The notes: generated by a model not told the origin, from the letters alone. Positions 23,464 to 30,646 are shown, counted from the stretch's first letter. The stretch is DNA of 36,219 bases from an uncultured Oscillospiraceae bacterium (GCA_947626785.1 CANQTO010000024.1:1-36219), one strand, 5' to 3'. Numbers and translations: made by a program.

Positions 23464-24321
23464 TTATGCCTTCGTGGGCAAAACGCAGCCGATCCCCAGG
23501 GCGCCCCGGCCGGTGTGGCAGGCGATGCTCAGGGACAGGGGGGCCATGTAGCTCTCATAGCCGGGGAAGCGGCTTTGGATCTCCTCCAGCCACTCCGCCG
23601 CCTCCTCATCCTCGCAGGTGTGGGCGGCCAGCAGGACGGGCTTCTTCCCCCGGAAGCGGCTCTCCAGGTCGGCGGCCAGGGCGTCCAGCATGGTGTGCCG
23701 GGCGGCCCGCATGCCCCGGGGCCGGGCAAAGGCGTCCAGCATCCCGCCCTGGATCTGCAAAACGGGCTTGATGTTCAGCACCGTGCCCAGGGCCGCCCCC
23801 GCGGCGGTGATGCGCCCGCCCTTTTTCAGATGGGTCAGCGTGTCCACCGCCAGGTAGATGCTGGCCTCCAGAGCCTCTAGCTCCAGCCGCCGGGCGATCT
23901 GCTCCCCGTCCAGCCCCGCCCCGGCCAGGGCCAGAGCGTCCAGCACCGCCTGGCGCTGGGTGACGGAGATACGCCGGACGTCCGCCACAAAGACCCGGCC
24001 CGGGTAATCCTCGGCCAGGGCCTCCGCCGTCTCACAGGAGCTGCTCAGGCCCGAGGACATGGGGATGTACACCAGCTGCTCGTGCTCCTCCAGCAGCCGG
24101 TCCCAGAGGGCCAGCAGGTCCCCCGGCGTGGGCTGGGAAGTGGAGATCTCCGCTCCCCGGTCCTGCCGGCGGAAGAAGTCCTCCCGGCTCAGGGAGACCC
24201 CCTCGAAGCAGAGCTCCCCGTCTATAAAAAAGGGCATGGGCAGAATATGTACCCCCAGGAGGGCGGCCTCGGCAGGGGAGATGCCGCTGTTGCTGTCGGC
24301 GGCGACGGCGATCCTTTTCAT
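23464..24321 (-). CDS. DegV-family fatty-acid-binding protein
   Basis: A 285-residue DegV protein. Hallmarks: IAVAADSNSGISPAEA with the conserved DS, GAEISTSQPTPGD, YIPMSSGLSSSCETA, and the GRITAAGAALGTVLNIKPVLQIQGG domain boundary. FakB-type DegV proteins bind a fatty acid and present it to the FakA kinase; no fakA is nearby, so the ligand is open. An ATG at 24336 exists, but its only purine stretch touches the codon; the ATG at 24321 has TGAGGG at proper spacing. It is transcribed away from the IMPase gene and ends at the shared terminator. Confidence 0.87.
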   Translation of the reverse strand: MKRIAVAADSNSGISPAEAALLGVHILPMPFFIDGELCFEGVSLSREDFFRRQDRGAEISTSQPTPGDLLALWDRLLEEHEQLVYIPMSSGLSSSCETAEALAEDYPGRVFVADVRRISVTQRQAVLDALALAGAGLDGEQIARRLELEALEASIYLAVDTLTHLKKGGRITAAGAALGTVLNIKPVLQIQGGMLDAFARPRGMRAARHTMLDALAADLESRFRGKKPVLLAAHTCEDEEAAEWLEEIQSRFPGYESYMAPLSLSIACHTGRGALGIGCVLPTKA

Positions 24322-24410
24322 CGTTTCCCTCAACATCCTTTTAAGTTGCGCAAAAGTTAAAAAACATTATACACTATTTCACTGAAATGTACAGAGGAAA
24401 AAGGCGGGAC

Positions 24411-24439
24411 TTGTAAGAAGCAAAAACCGGTGCTATAAT
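24411..24439 (+). promoter_or_regulatory. Strong promoter of the IMPase gene
   Basis: TTGTAA (24411-24416), 17-nt spacer, extended -10 TGC-TATAAT (24431-24439). The start codon follows 25 nt downstream with AAGGGGAG as RBS. Confidence 0.8.
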
Positions 24440-24464
24440 AACGAAGTTGAAAGGGGAGATCATC

Positions 24465-25253
24465 ATGGAGATCTATGCGGCGAAGGCCCTCTGCCGGGCC
24501 ATGGAGTACGCCGAGCGGGAGGCAGCGGAGCTGATCCGCCAGGCCCACGGCGTTCTGGCCGAGTGCAAAAGCGGCCACCGGGACGTGGTGACCGAGTATG
24601 ACCGGCGGGTCCAGGAGCTGCTGATGGCGCGCCTGGGCGGCGCCGCGCCGGGGGCCAGCTTCTTCTGCGAGGAGAACGACCGGCGGGACGATCTGGAGGC
24701 GGAGCGCCTCTTTATCATCGACCCCATCGACGGGACCATGAACTTTGTCCACGGTTTCAGCCGCAGCTGCATCTCGGTGGCCTGCGCGGAGAGAGGGGAG
24801 TTGGTGGCCGCCGCGGTCTACAACCCCTATTTGGACGAGCTGTTCTCCGCCGTCAAAGGCGGCGGGGCCTTCCTCAACGGCCGGCCCATCCGTGTCTGGT
24901 CGGGCCCCCTGTCCGAGAGCGTCGTCTGCATCGGCACTTCCCCCTATAACTAGGCCCTGACTGGGCGGACCTTCCGTCTGGCGGAGAGGGCCCACCGGGC
25001 TAGCCTGGACATCCGCCGGGAGGGCTCGGCGGCTTTGGACCTGTGCAGCGTGGCGGCCGGCCGGGCCGGCGGCTATTTTGAACTGGAGGTCTCCACCTGG
25101 GACTATGCCGCGGGGCTGCTGCTGGTCAGAGAGGCCGGAGGGCGGGTGACCACGGTGGAGGGGGAGGAGCTGGGCCTGGTGGCCGGCAAGACCTCCATCC
25201 TGGCCGGCGGTCCCCAGTCGGCGGGTGAGCTGATTCAGGCGCTGGCGGAATAA
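24465..25253 (+). pseudogene. Inositol-monophosphatase-family phosphatase with in-frame amber codon
   Basis: 262 codons in one frame, the normal IMPase length, but codon 163 is TAG (24951-24953). Before it: VVTEYDRRVQE, the metal-binding FFCEEND (E69/E70) and DPIDGTMNFVHGF (D86-D89 region), GGGAFLNGRPI. After it, in the same frame: [14 protein letters not shown]...[19 protein letters not shown] and the last ligand motif [15 protein letters not shown]. The TAG sits where homologues have Lys, Glu or Gln (PYN-x-AL), so one base change from AAG, GAG or CAG suffices. Promoter and RBS are intact. TAG ends other genes here (1768, 7937, 28399, 31291), so recoding is not indicated. It is a nonsense mutant or a sequence error; a 162-residue fragment would lack the last metal ligand. 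Confidence 0.87.
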
Positions 25254-25290
25254 ACGGAGTTCAAGTCTCACCTGGAGAGGGAGAGAAAGC

Positions 25291-25344
25291 AGAAATAAGG
25301 GCGGTGGAAAAACCAATCTGGTTTTTTCCACCGCCCTTATTTCT
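25291..25344. terminator. Long bidirectional terminator
   Basis: A 24-bp stem with one bulged T (AGAAATAAGGGCGG... pairing with CCGCCCTTATTTCT), 5-nt loop. It separates the IMPase gene from the convergent ribbon-helix-helix gene, whose stop codon overlaps its right end. Confidence 0.88.
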
Positions 25345-25546
25345 ATTCTTCTATCTTTACGATCTCCAACGCGGCCTCCAGGAGAAGATTGATCAACTCA
25401 TTTCGGGAGCGGTTCGTCTGATTGGACAGGGAGTCCAACCGCTCAAGCATCTCTTCCTTCATGCGCACGGACACGATCTTATATCCGTCGTCCCCCTTCC
25501 GGGCCGCTTTCTTCGTGATCCGGATACTGTCTGCCAAGATAATCAC
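25343..25546 (-). CDS. Ribbon-helix-helix (CopG/Arc-like) small DNA-binding protein
   Basis: A 67-residue protein. The pattern YKIVSVRMKEEMLERLDSLSNQTNRSRNELINLLLEAALEIV has the single beta strand followed by two helices with the NRSRNELI turn of ribbon-helix-helix regulators. The start is probably GTG 25546, with AAAGGTG about 8 nt upstream; an in-frame TTG is 3 codons later. Such proteins act as dimers, often as antitoxins or plasmid-type repressors, but no toxin gene is next to it: one side is a terminator, the other the divergent zinc-ribbon gene. It may regulate the divergent promoter at 25569. Confidence 0.8.
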   Translation of the reverse strand: MIILADSIRITKKAARKGDDGYKIVSVRMKEEMLERLDSLSNQTNRSRNELINLLLEAALEIVKIEE

Positions 25547-25568
25547 CCCATTACACCTTTATTTTAGC

Positions 25569-25598
25569 TTGACAGAGACAGCTTTAGTAGATTATAAT
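25569..25598 (+). promoter_or_regulatory. Near-consensus promoter of the zinc-ribbon protein gene
   Basis: TTGACA (25569-25574), 18-nt spacer, TATAAT (25593-25598). The leader 25600-25650 is very AT-rich with short TTAACTATA/TATAGTT-type dyads that could be binding sites. Confidence 0.8.
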
Positions 25599-25660
25599 TA
25601 AATAGTCAAAGTTAACTATAAAATATACTATAAATTTATAGGTAAAAAAGGAGAAAAGAA

Positions 25661-26311
25661 ATGGCAAAAATGAAAACCTGCAAAAGCTGCGGCGCAGAGA
25701 TCTCAAAAAGCGCCAAAACCTGCCCTAAATGCGGGGCGCGGCAAAAGAAACCAGTTTTGCTGATCGTTGTCGTGGCGATCCTCGTGATCGGGATCATCGG
25801 CGCGATAGGCGGCTCTCCCAAGGCGGAAAAAGTCGGAGAGACTGGGACTCAAGCACCGGCACAGAGCCAAGCACCGGCACAGAGCCAAGCGCCAGTACAG
25901 AGCCAAGCGCCAGCGCAGGATAAGTTCCAGGTCGGCGATGTGGTGTCTCTGAACGATGTGGAAGTGACGCTGCTGAATGTGACGGAGAGCAGCGGAGGAA
26001 ACTACATGACCCCGGAGGACGGGAACGTGTTTATCCTCTGTGAGTTTGAGATCAGCAATGGCTCCAGCAAGGATATTGCTGTCAGTTCTCTGCTGTCCTT
26101 TGAGGCCTACGTCGATGATTATACAACGTCCATGAGCCTGACCGCTACGATAAGTGCTGATAAAAATCAGTTGGACGGGACTGTTGCTGCTGGGAAGAAA
26201 ATGAACGGCGCCATAGGGTATGAAGCGCCCCAGGATTGGAAGGAACTGGAGATCCGCTTCACGCCTGATTTCTGGAGCGGAAAAGACATTATTTTTACAT
26301 ACAGTAAATAA
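25661..26311 (+). CDS. Zinc-ribbon membrane-anchored protein with DUF4352-like domain
   Basis: A 216-residue protein in three parts. Residues 1-30 form a zinc ribbon, CKSCGAEISKSAKTCPKCG. One transmembrane helix follows (KPVLLIVVVAILVIGIIGAIGG). A flexible Gln/Pro/Ala/Ser linker built from A-P-A-Q-S-Q repeats leads to an immunoglobulin-like DUF4352-type domain (FQVGDVVSLNDVEVTLLNVTESSG...GNVFILCEFEISNGSSKDIAV...). The zinc ribbon should be cytoplasmic and the C-terminal domain outside. Function unknown; similar proteins are common in Clostridia. Less GC-rich than neighbours. RBS AAGGAGA at 25648. No clear terminator follows before the BlaI promoter. Confidence 0.82.
   Translation: MAKMKTCKSCGAEISKSAKTCPKCGARQKKPVLLIVVVAILVIGIIGAIGGSPKAEKVGETGTQAPAQSQAPAQSQAPVQSQAPAQDKFQVGDVVSLNDVEVTLLNVTESSGGNYMTPEDGNVFILCEFEISNGSSKDIAVSSLLSFEAYVDDYTTSMSLTATISADKNQLDGTVAAGKKMNGAIGYEAPQDWKELEIRFTPDFWSGKDIIFTYSK
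25853..25918 (+). repeat. 18-bp in-frame tandem repeat
   Basis: Three full units and a partial fourth of GCACCGGCACAGAGCCAA; the first two are identical, the third and fourth have diverged (GCGCCAG...). They encode the A-P-A-Q-S-Q linker of the zinc-ribbon protein. Copy number is likely to vary by slippage. Confidence 0.9.
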
Positions 26312-26353
26312 AAAAACTCAAAAGCAAAGGCAAATATCCGGTCTAAGTTTCCC

Positions 26354-26410
26354 TTGACAAATCAGGTCGAACAGATTAGACTAACTACAAGGTCTGATCT
26401 GTTCGACCTT
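26354..26410 (+). promoter_or_regulatory. Promoter, operator dyad and possible attenuator of the BlaI-M56 operon
   Basis: TTGACA (26354-26359), 18-nt spacer, TAGACT (26378-26383). An inverted repeat with 18-nt arms, 17 pairing, spans 26364-26381 and 26392-26409 with a 10-nt loop and overlaps the -10. The downstream arm is followed by a short TTTT, so the transcript could fold only partly; as DNA the dyad is an obvious repressor site for the BlaI-type protein encoded next. It differs from the TACA-TGTA type boxes of staphylococcal BlaI/MecI. Confidence 0.7.
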
Positions 26411-26426
26411 TTGCGTGGAGGAAACT

Positions 26427-26786
26427 ATGGAGACGCCGAAAATTTTTGAGAGTGAGTACCGCTTCTGCCAGATCCTCTGGGAGCAGGAGCCGGTAAAGAG
26501 CACGGTCTTGGCCCGGCTCTGCGCGGAGAGGCTGGGCTGGAGCAAGGCCACCACCTACACCGTCATCAAGCGGCTGACGGAGCGGGGCGTGGTGAAGAGC
26601 GAGGGGGCGGTGGTCTCCTCTCTGATCTCCCGGGAGCAGGCCGAGGCCGCCCGGATCGACGAGCTGGTGGAGAGCACCTTCGGCGGCTCCCTGCCCGCCT
26701 TTGTGGCGGCCTTCGCCCGGGGGCGGCTGAAGGAGAAGGACGCGGAGGCCCTGCGGCGGATGATCGACGAGTATGAGGAGGGCTGA
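26427..26786 (+). CDS. BlaI/MecI-family repressor
   Basis: A 119-residue winged-helix repressor. KIFESEYRFCQILWEQEPVKSTVLARLC and GWSKATTYTVIKRLTERGVV are the typical helices; VVSSLISREQAEAARIDELVESTFGGSLPAFVAAF is the dimerisation part with the segment cleaved in family members by M56 proteases. A GTG lies four codons upstream, but the ATG at 26427 is better spaced from GGAGG. It is the first gene of a three-gene operon and probably represses its own promoter through the dyad at 26364. Confidence 0.9.
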   Translation: METPKIFESEYRFCQILWEQEPVKSTVLARLCAERLGWSKATTYTVIKRLTERGVVKSEGAVVSSLISREQAEAARIDELVESTFGGSLPAFVAAFARGRLKEKDAEALRRMIDEYEEG

Positions 26787-26789
26787 GCC

Positions 26790-28076
26790 TTGGAGAGAGC
26801 CTTTCTGGATGTCTTCAACAACAGCGTGGCCGTCTCCTGGCTGGTGCTGGCGGTGCTGCTGGCCCGGCTGCTGCTGAGAAAAGCGCCCAAGTCCGCCCGC
26901 TGCGCGCTCTGGACCCTGGTGGGCCTGCGGCTGTGCCTGCCGGTCCGGTTCAGGAGTGTTTTCAGCCTGGTCCCCAGCGCCTACACCCTCAACCCGGGCA
27001 TCGCCCTAGCCGCCCGGCCCCGGATCGACAGCGGCCTTCCGGCGGTGGACCGGCTCATAAACCCGGCGGTGGCCCGGTCCTTTACGCCAGAGCCCTGGGC
27101 CAGCGCCAACCCCCTGCAGATCTGGCTCTATATCGCCGCCTGGGTCTGGCTCACCGGCCTGGGGCTGCTGCTTTTGTACGCGGCGGTCAGCTATCTGCGG
27201 CTGTATCTGCGGATGGCCCCCTCCCTGCCTCTGCGGGACAACATCCGCCTCAGCGAGCGGGCGGAGACGCCCTTTTTGATGGGCTTTGTCCGGCCCCGCA
27301 TCTATCTGCCCCTGGGGCTTGACGAGGAGGACCGGGAGCTGGCCGTCACCCACGAGTGGGCCCATGTGGAGCGCCGTGACCACGTCCTGCGGCCCCTGGC
27401 CTTTCTGCTGGTCTCGGTCTATTGGTTCAACCCCCTGCTCTGGCTGAGCTTTGCCCTGCTGTGCCGGGATATCGAGCTTGCCTGCGACGAGCGGGTGCTG
27501 AAAAAGCTAGGGCCGGAGCAGAAAAAAGCCTACTCCCGGGCGCTGCTGGCATGCAGCACCAGCCGCCGGGGGGCCTTGGCCTGCCCAGTGGCCTTTGGGG
27601 AGAAGGGCGTGGAGGGAAGGATCAAAAGCATCCTGACCTACCGGAAGCCGCCGGTCTGGCTGAGCCTCCTGGCGGCGGCTCTCTGCGTCCTGCTGGCCCT
27701 GTGCTTTCTCACCGACCCGCCCGGCCTGCGCCTGGATACGGCGGCGGACCCGGTGGTCGCTGCCCAGGCCCGGGACCTGCGGCTGGACACCGATCAACCC
27801 CGGGAGTACCGGCAGGCGGAGCTGGACGAGCTGAACAGCCGCCTGGCTCATCTGAGCTCCAGCACGGAGAGCGGCATCTTTGAGGGCAGCACCCGGCTCT
27901 TCTCCATCGACGCGGAGATGGAGAGCGGCGAGAGCCTGCGGATCTCCGGCTACAGGGCAGGAGGGGACATCCTTTATAAGAACCGGCGCTACGCCATCGA
28001 GGACGGGGAATTTTTGACCTATCTGGCCCGGTTCTGCCAGAGAGAAGATACGAGCCCGGCCATAGAGGCCGGATAA
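26790..28076 (+). CDS. BlaR1-like M56 membrane metallopeptidase
   Basis: A 428-residue membrane protease. Several N-terminal helices precede the zinc site HEWAH at 188-192 and the third ligand region DIELACDERVLKKLG (E229). A further helix near 290-305 (LSLLAAALCVLLALCFLTD) leads to a short extracytoplasmic region of about 120 residues with no penicillin-binding domain, so beta-lactam sensing in the BlaR1 manner is not supported. The start is TTG 26790, preceded by GAGGAGGG inside the end of blaI, 3 nt after its stop. It likely inactivates the BlaI-type repressor on an unknown envelope signal. Confidence 0.9.
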   Translation: MERAFLDVFNNSVAVSWLVLAVLLARLLLRKAPKSARCALWTLVGLRLCLPVRFRSVFSLVPSAYTLNPGIALAARPRIDSGLPAVDRLINPAVARSFTPEPWASANPLQIWLYIAAWVWLTGLGLLLLYAAVSYLRLYLRMAPSLPLRDNIRLSERAETPFLMGFVRPRIYLPLGLDEEDRELAVTHEWAHVERRDHVLRPLAFLLVSVYWFNPLLWLSFALLCRDIELACDERVLKKLGPEQKKAYSRALLACSTSRRGALACPVAFGEKGVEGRIKSILTYRKPPVWLSLLAAALCVLLALCFLTDPPGLRLDTAADPVVAAQARDLRLDTDQPREYRQAELDELNSRLAHLSSSTESGIFEGSTRLFSIDAEMESGESLRISGYRAGGDILYKNRRYAIEDGEFLTYLARFCQREDTSPAIEAG

Positions 28077-28095
28077 AAGAAAGGAGAAATGGCCG

Positions 28096-28401
28096 ATGTT
28101 ACCTATATTCACGCCGCTGCTGGCGGTTTTTCTCCCCTGGGGGGCGCTGATCTGGATGCGGAAAAAGCCGGAGCGGCCTTTGCGCCGGCCCTGGCTCTTC
28201 TCCCTGGGCAGCTTCGCCGCCTGCTGCGCGGCCATCTGCCTGGAGCTGAGGACCCTGGGCCTGCGGGCGGAGCACGGGGATATCTCCGGTATCCTGGACA
28301 CCTGGCGGGCCGCGCTGGTGATCAGCGTGGGCCTGGCGGTGGTGACGCTGCTGGTCAATCTCCTGTTTCTCTCCGCCGCCTTTTCCGAGAACAGGAAATA
28401 G
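28096..28401 (+). CDS. Small membrane protein of the BlaI-M56 operon
   Basis: A 101-residue protein with three hydrophobic segments: IFTPLLAVFLPWGALIWM, WLFSLGSFAACCAAICLE and AALVISVGLAVVTLLVNLLFLSAAF. I do not recognise a family. It starts 19 nt after the M56 stop with AAGGAG and ends at a terminator, so it is the third gene of the sensor operon. It may be the target or an accessory of the sensor. Confidence 0.75.
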   Translation: MLPIFTPLLAVFLPWGALIWMRKKPERPLRRPWLFSLGSFAACCAAICLELRTLGLRAEHGDISGILDTWRAALVISVGLAVVTLLVNLLFLSAAFSENRK

Positions 28402-28443
28402 AAAACACTCCGGAGAGTTTGTTGACTCGCCGGAGCGTTTTTT
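28402..28443. terminator. Terminator of the BlaI-M56 operon
   Basis: AAAAC-a-CTCCGG / CCGGAG-c-GTTTT with one mismatch and a 16-nt loop, followed by TTTTTT. It also faces the convergent HxlR gene. Confidence 0.82.
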
Positions 28444-28451
28444 CGCCTCCG

Positions 28452-28787
28452 CTATTTTGGCCTGTTCTCCAGGCCCCAGTCGCAGAGCTGGTCCAACACC
28501 TTCATCAGGGACCGGCCCCGCTCCGTCAGGGAGTACTCCACCTTGGGCGGGACCTCCGGGTACATCCGGCGGGAGATCAGGCCGTCCCGTTCCAGCTCCT
28601 TCAGGTTCTGGCTCAGGGTCTTGTCCGCCACCTTGCCCAGGTAGCGCTGCATCTCGTTGAAGCGCACGGGCTCGTACTCCATCAGACAGTAGAGGATGAC
28701 CGGCTTGTACTTGCCGGAGATTAGAGACAGGGTGTAGCTGTAGCCCGTGTCGCAAAAGCGGGCCTGGCCGATCTTCTTTTCACTCAT
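28452..28787 (-). CDS. HxlR-family winged-helix regulator
   Basis: A 111-residue MarR/HxlR-type regulator. YTLSLISGKYKPVILYCLMEYEPVRFNEMQRYLGKVADKTLSQNLKELERDGLISR is the classical HxlR winged helix (GKW-like GKY, RFNEMQR, SQNLKELE), then YSLTERGRSLMKVLD. Cys at 12 and 34 could serve redox or electrophile sensing as in YodB, but are not shown to. It is divergent from the flavin reductase gene, a common pairing, and likely controls it through the dyad at 28803. RBS AAAGGAAAG upstream of ATG. Confidence 0.9.
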   Translation of the reverse strand: MSEKKIGQARFCDTGYSYTLSLISGKYKPVILYCLMEYEPVRFNEMQRYLGKVADKTLSQNLKELERDGLISRRMYPEVPPKVEYSLTERGRSLMKVLDQLCDWGLENRPK

Positions 28788-28802
28788 AACTTTCCTTTTA
28801 GT

Positions 28803-28861
28803 AAGTACCTAACTTGATTGTTGGTACTTGCTTTCTTTCTGGCTTTATGATAGCATAACAG
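28803..28861 (+). promoter_or_regulatory. HxlR operator and flavin reductase promoter
   Basis: AAGTACC (28803-28809) and GGTACTT (28833-28839) form a dyad with a 23-nt spacer. The right half overlaps TTGGTA (28831-28836), a candidate -35 that lies 19 nt from TATGAT (28856-28861). The left half lies close to the HxlR start, so one site could control both directions. Confidence 0.5.
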
Positions 28862-28911
28862 CCGGTAAAATGCAAGGGAAATGATTTCCCAAAAATAAGG
28901 AGGATAAACGG

Positions 28912-29484
28912 ATGAAAAAAGAGTTCGGTGTGAAGCCCTGGCTGTTCCCCATGCCCACCTATATGATCGGCACCTACAATGAGGACGGCAGCGTGGACGA
29001 GATGATGATGGCCTGGGGCGGCATCTGCGCGGAGGATATGGTGGCCCTGAACTTAGAGGAGGACCATAAGACGGTTGCCAACCTGAAGGCCCGGGGCGCC
29101 TTCACCCTGGTGGTGCCCGGCACGGACACCCTGGTGGAGTCGGACTACATGGGCACGGCCAGCGCCAACGACACGGCGGACAAGTTCGCCCGCACGGGCC
29201 TGCACGCAGTAAAGAGCAGCCGTGTGGACGCGCCGGTCATCACCGAGTACCCCCTGACCTTAGAGTGCCAGGTCCTGGAGATGCAGGAGCAGCCCTACGG
29301 CCTGCGGGTGCTGGGGAAGATCGTGAACGTGCTGGCCGAGGAGTCGGTGCTGGACGAGCTGGGCCGGGTGGACGCCGGCAAGCTGAACGCCTTCGTCTTT
29401 GACCAGATGCGCAACGGCTACTACGCCGTGGGCCCCAGCTGCGGCACCGCCTGGCACTCCGGCGCCGGCCTGCTGAAAAAATAA
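28912..29484 (+). CDS. Flavin reductase family protein
   Basis: A 190-residue FMN-binding split-barrel protein of the flavin reductase (DIM6/NTAB) type. MPTYMIGTYNEDGSVDEMMMAWGGICAEDMVALNL carries the usual P-x-x-x-xxIGTxx..xNxMxxAWxG pattern; HKTVANLKARGAFTLVVPG and DKFARTGLHAVKS are further family marks. It probably reduces or binds FMN; members near HxlR regulators are often induced by electrophiles. ATG with AAGGAGG. No T-tailed terminator follows directly; instead the structured repeat region begins 8 nt after the stop. Confidence 0.88.
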   Translation: MKKEFGVKPWLFPMPTYMIGTYNEDGSVDEMMMAWGGICAEDMVALNLEEDHKTVANLKARGAFTLVVPGTDTLVESDYMGTASANDTADKFARTGLHAVKSSRVDAPVITEYPLTLECQVLEMQEQPYGLRVLGKIVNVLAEESVLDELGRVDAGKLNAFVFDQMRNGYYAVGPSCGTAWHSGAGLLKK

Positions 29485-29492
29485 ACTTCGCT

Positions 29493-29636
29493 TCAAATGC
29501 GACCCGCTTCGCTGGGCTCGCATTTGATACTCGCGCTTATCGCCCTTCGGTTGGTCGGCGCGGCGTCAGAACAAGGCTGCAAAGCCATTTTGCCGCGCAA
29601 GCACGGCAAAATCGGCAGGCAGCCTTGTTCTTCCTT
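29493..29636. repeat. Nested hairpins downstream of the flavin reductase
   Basis: TCAAATGCGA / TCGCATTTGA (29493-29528) is the first stem. A second, larger one pairs GAACAAGGCTGC (from 29569) with GCAGCCTTGTTC (to 29632), enclosing a TTTGCCG/CGGCAAA stem. No gene is seen between 29485 and 29854. The region leads into the repeat unit at 29639-29740. Confidence 0.7.
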
Positions 29637-29638
29637 AC

Positions 29639-29740
29639 CAAAACCAAAGCGTCCGCTTTGGTTTTGAGAGGAGTTAGAGCGGCGTGAACAAGCTTTCGGC
29701 TTTGGCCGGAAGCGAGTGAATGGAGCTTCTGCCGACGAGG
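29639..29740 (+). repeat. Structured intergenic repeat, copy A
   Basis: A 13-bp perfect hairpin (CAAAACCAAAGCG, 29639-29651, and complement to 29666) is followed after 10 nt by a 61-nt unit starting GAGCGGCGTGAAC and ending AGCTTCTGCCGACG. The unit has an inner stem GCTTTCGGC / GCCGGAAGC. A related copy on the minus strand lies at 33319-33417 with the same order and spacing. Position 29741-29816 holds a short AT-rich stretch with no gene. Confidence 0.75.
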
Positions 29741-29816
29741 CAAAGCTGCCCCAAAAACAAATTTTAAAATCCTTTTCATACTTACATTGATTTGCACAGA
29801 GATTTGTCTACAGTCG

Positions 29817-29850
29817 AAAGCCGCCTCTGGATTTCAGGGGCGGCTTTGAT
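29817..29850. terminator. Terminator of the conserved clostridial gene
   Basis: AAAGCCGCC / GGCGGCTTT (29817-29847) with inner CT/AG pairing. It lies just past the minus-strand stop at 29855 and has T-runs on the plus side. Confidence 0.75.
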
Positions 29851-29854
29851 TTTG

Positions 29855-30646
29855 TTACAGCATGCTTCTGTAGTCCTCGCAGGCGCTGACGCTGTCCGGC
29901 GGGAAGAACTCCTCCATGGGGAAGCGGATCTTGCTGAACAGGGTGCAGGGGTCGTCCTCGGTGGCGCAGGGGCACTCCTTGTCGGGCATACTGTAGTCGT
30001 AGGCCGGGACCAGCAGCTGGGTGTCCCGCTCCAGGCGGACGATGCTGAACTGGCCGATGGTCACGAACCAGCGCCGGGCCGTGTCCGTCAGGACCAGGGC
30101 CTCCGGGAAGGCGGCGGAGATAAAGGCGGGGATGTTCCGCTGCTCCAGGTCAGTGGGCAGCAGGCAGTCCGCGTCCACCAGCTTCATGTGCAGGGCGATG
30201 GGGTCCACGGAATTGACCACGGCGATGGGCATGTCGTCCACGCCGCCTATAGGCATGGGGCCCTCCGAGGAGAAGGTCTTCACGCTGGCCTCGCTGCCGA
30301 AAAGCATCACCCGCTTGTCGAACACAGCCAGGCCCGTGACGGTCTCCCCGGCCGGGAAGGTCTCGCCGGTGACGCTGTAAAAATACGTGCAGTCAATGGT
30401 ATAATAGCCCCGGTTGAAGCTGACAGGCTCCACGTTCACCGCCACATACAGAAGCTGGGCCGACTTCGGGCGTATGCTCAGCGCGCTCTCTATGTAGGAC
30501 TGGGAGGCGACGGTGGGGAAGACCCGCAGATCGTCCACGCAGTCCTTATCACGGCAGCTGTCGAATATTTTCCTGGTATTGATGCTCACGGCTTCGCGGA
30601 TGTTTGCGGAGCTCTCCACGGGCCCGGGCACAACTTTGTCGGGCAT
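29855..30646 (-). CDS. Conserved clostridial protein of unknown function
   Basis: A 263-residue soluble protein. The N-terminal block VESSANIREAVSINTRKIFDSCRDKDCVDDLRVF is strongly reminiscent of a family widespread in spore-forming Clostridia, whose function I do not know. Other features: FNRGYYTIDCTYFYSVTG, GETVTGLAVFDKRVMLFGSE, and a C-terminal Cys pair region DKECPCATEDDPC. No signal peptide or membrane segment is seen. The ATG has AGGAGGT 6 nt upstream. Monocistronic, divergent from the DUF4364-asnA operon. A link to spore coat or assembly is only a guess from its taxonomic spread. Confidence 0.75.
   Translation of the reverse strand: MPDKVVPGPVESSANIREAVSINTRKIFDSCRDKDCVDDLRVFPTVASQSYIESALSIRPKSAQLLYVAVNVEPVSFNRGYYTIDCTYFYSVTGETFPAGETVTGLAVFDKRVMLFGSEASVKTFSSEGPMPIGGVDDMPIAVVNSVDPIALHMKLVDADCLLPTDLEQRNIPAFISAAFPEALVLTDTARRWFVTIGQFSIVRLERDTQLLVPAYDYSMPDKECPCATEDDPCTLFSKIRFPMEEFFPPDSVSACEDYRSML

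Noticed and set aside
24951-24953. Amber recoding (for example pyrrolysine) in the IMPase gene
   Set aside because: TAG is used as an ordinary stop at 1768, 7937, 28399 and 31291, and no pyl gene is in view.
25853-25918. Possible CRISPR-like array from the 18-bp repeats
   Set aside because: Units are contiguous without spacers and encode a protein linker in frame.
30396-30409. A 14-nt match to ATGGTATAATAGCC from the 1041 palindrome cluster
   Set aside because: It lies inside a solid coding sequence, lacks the surrounding stems and is best taken as chance.
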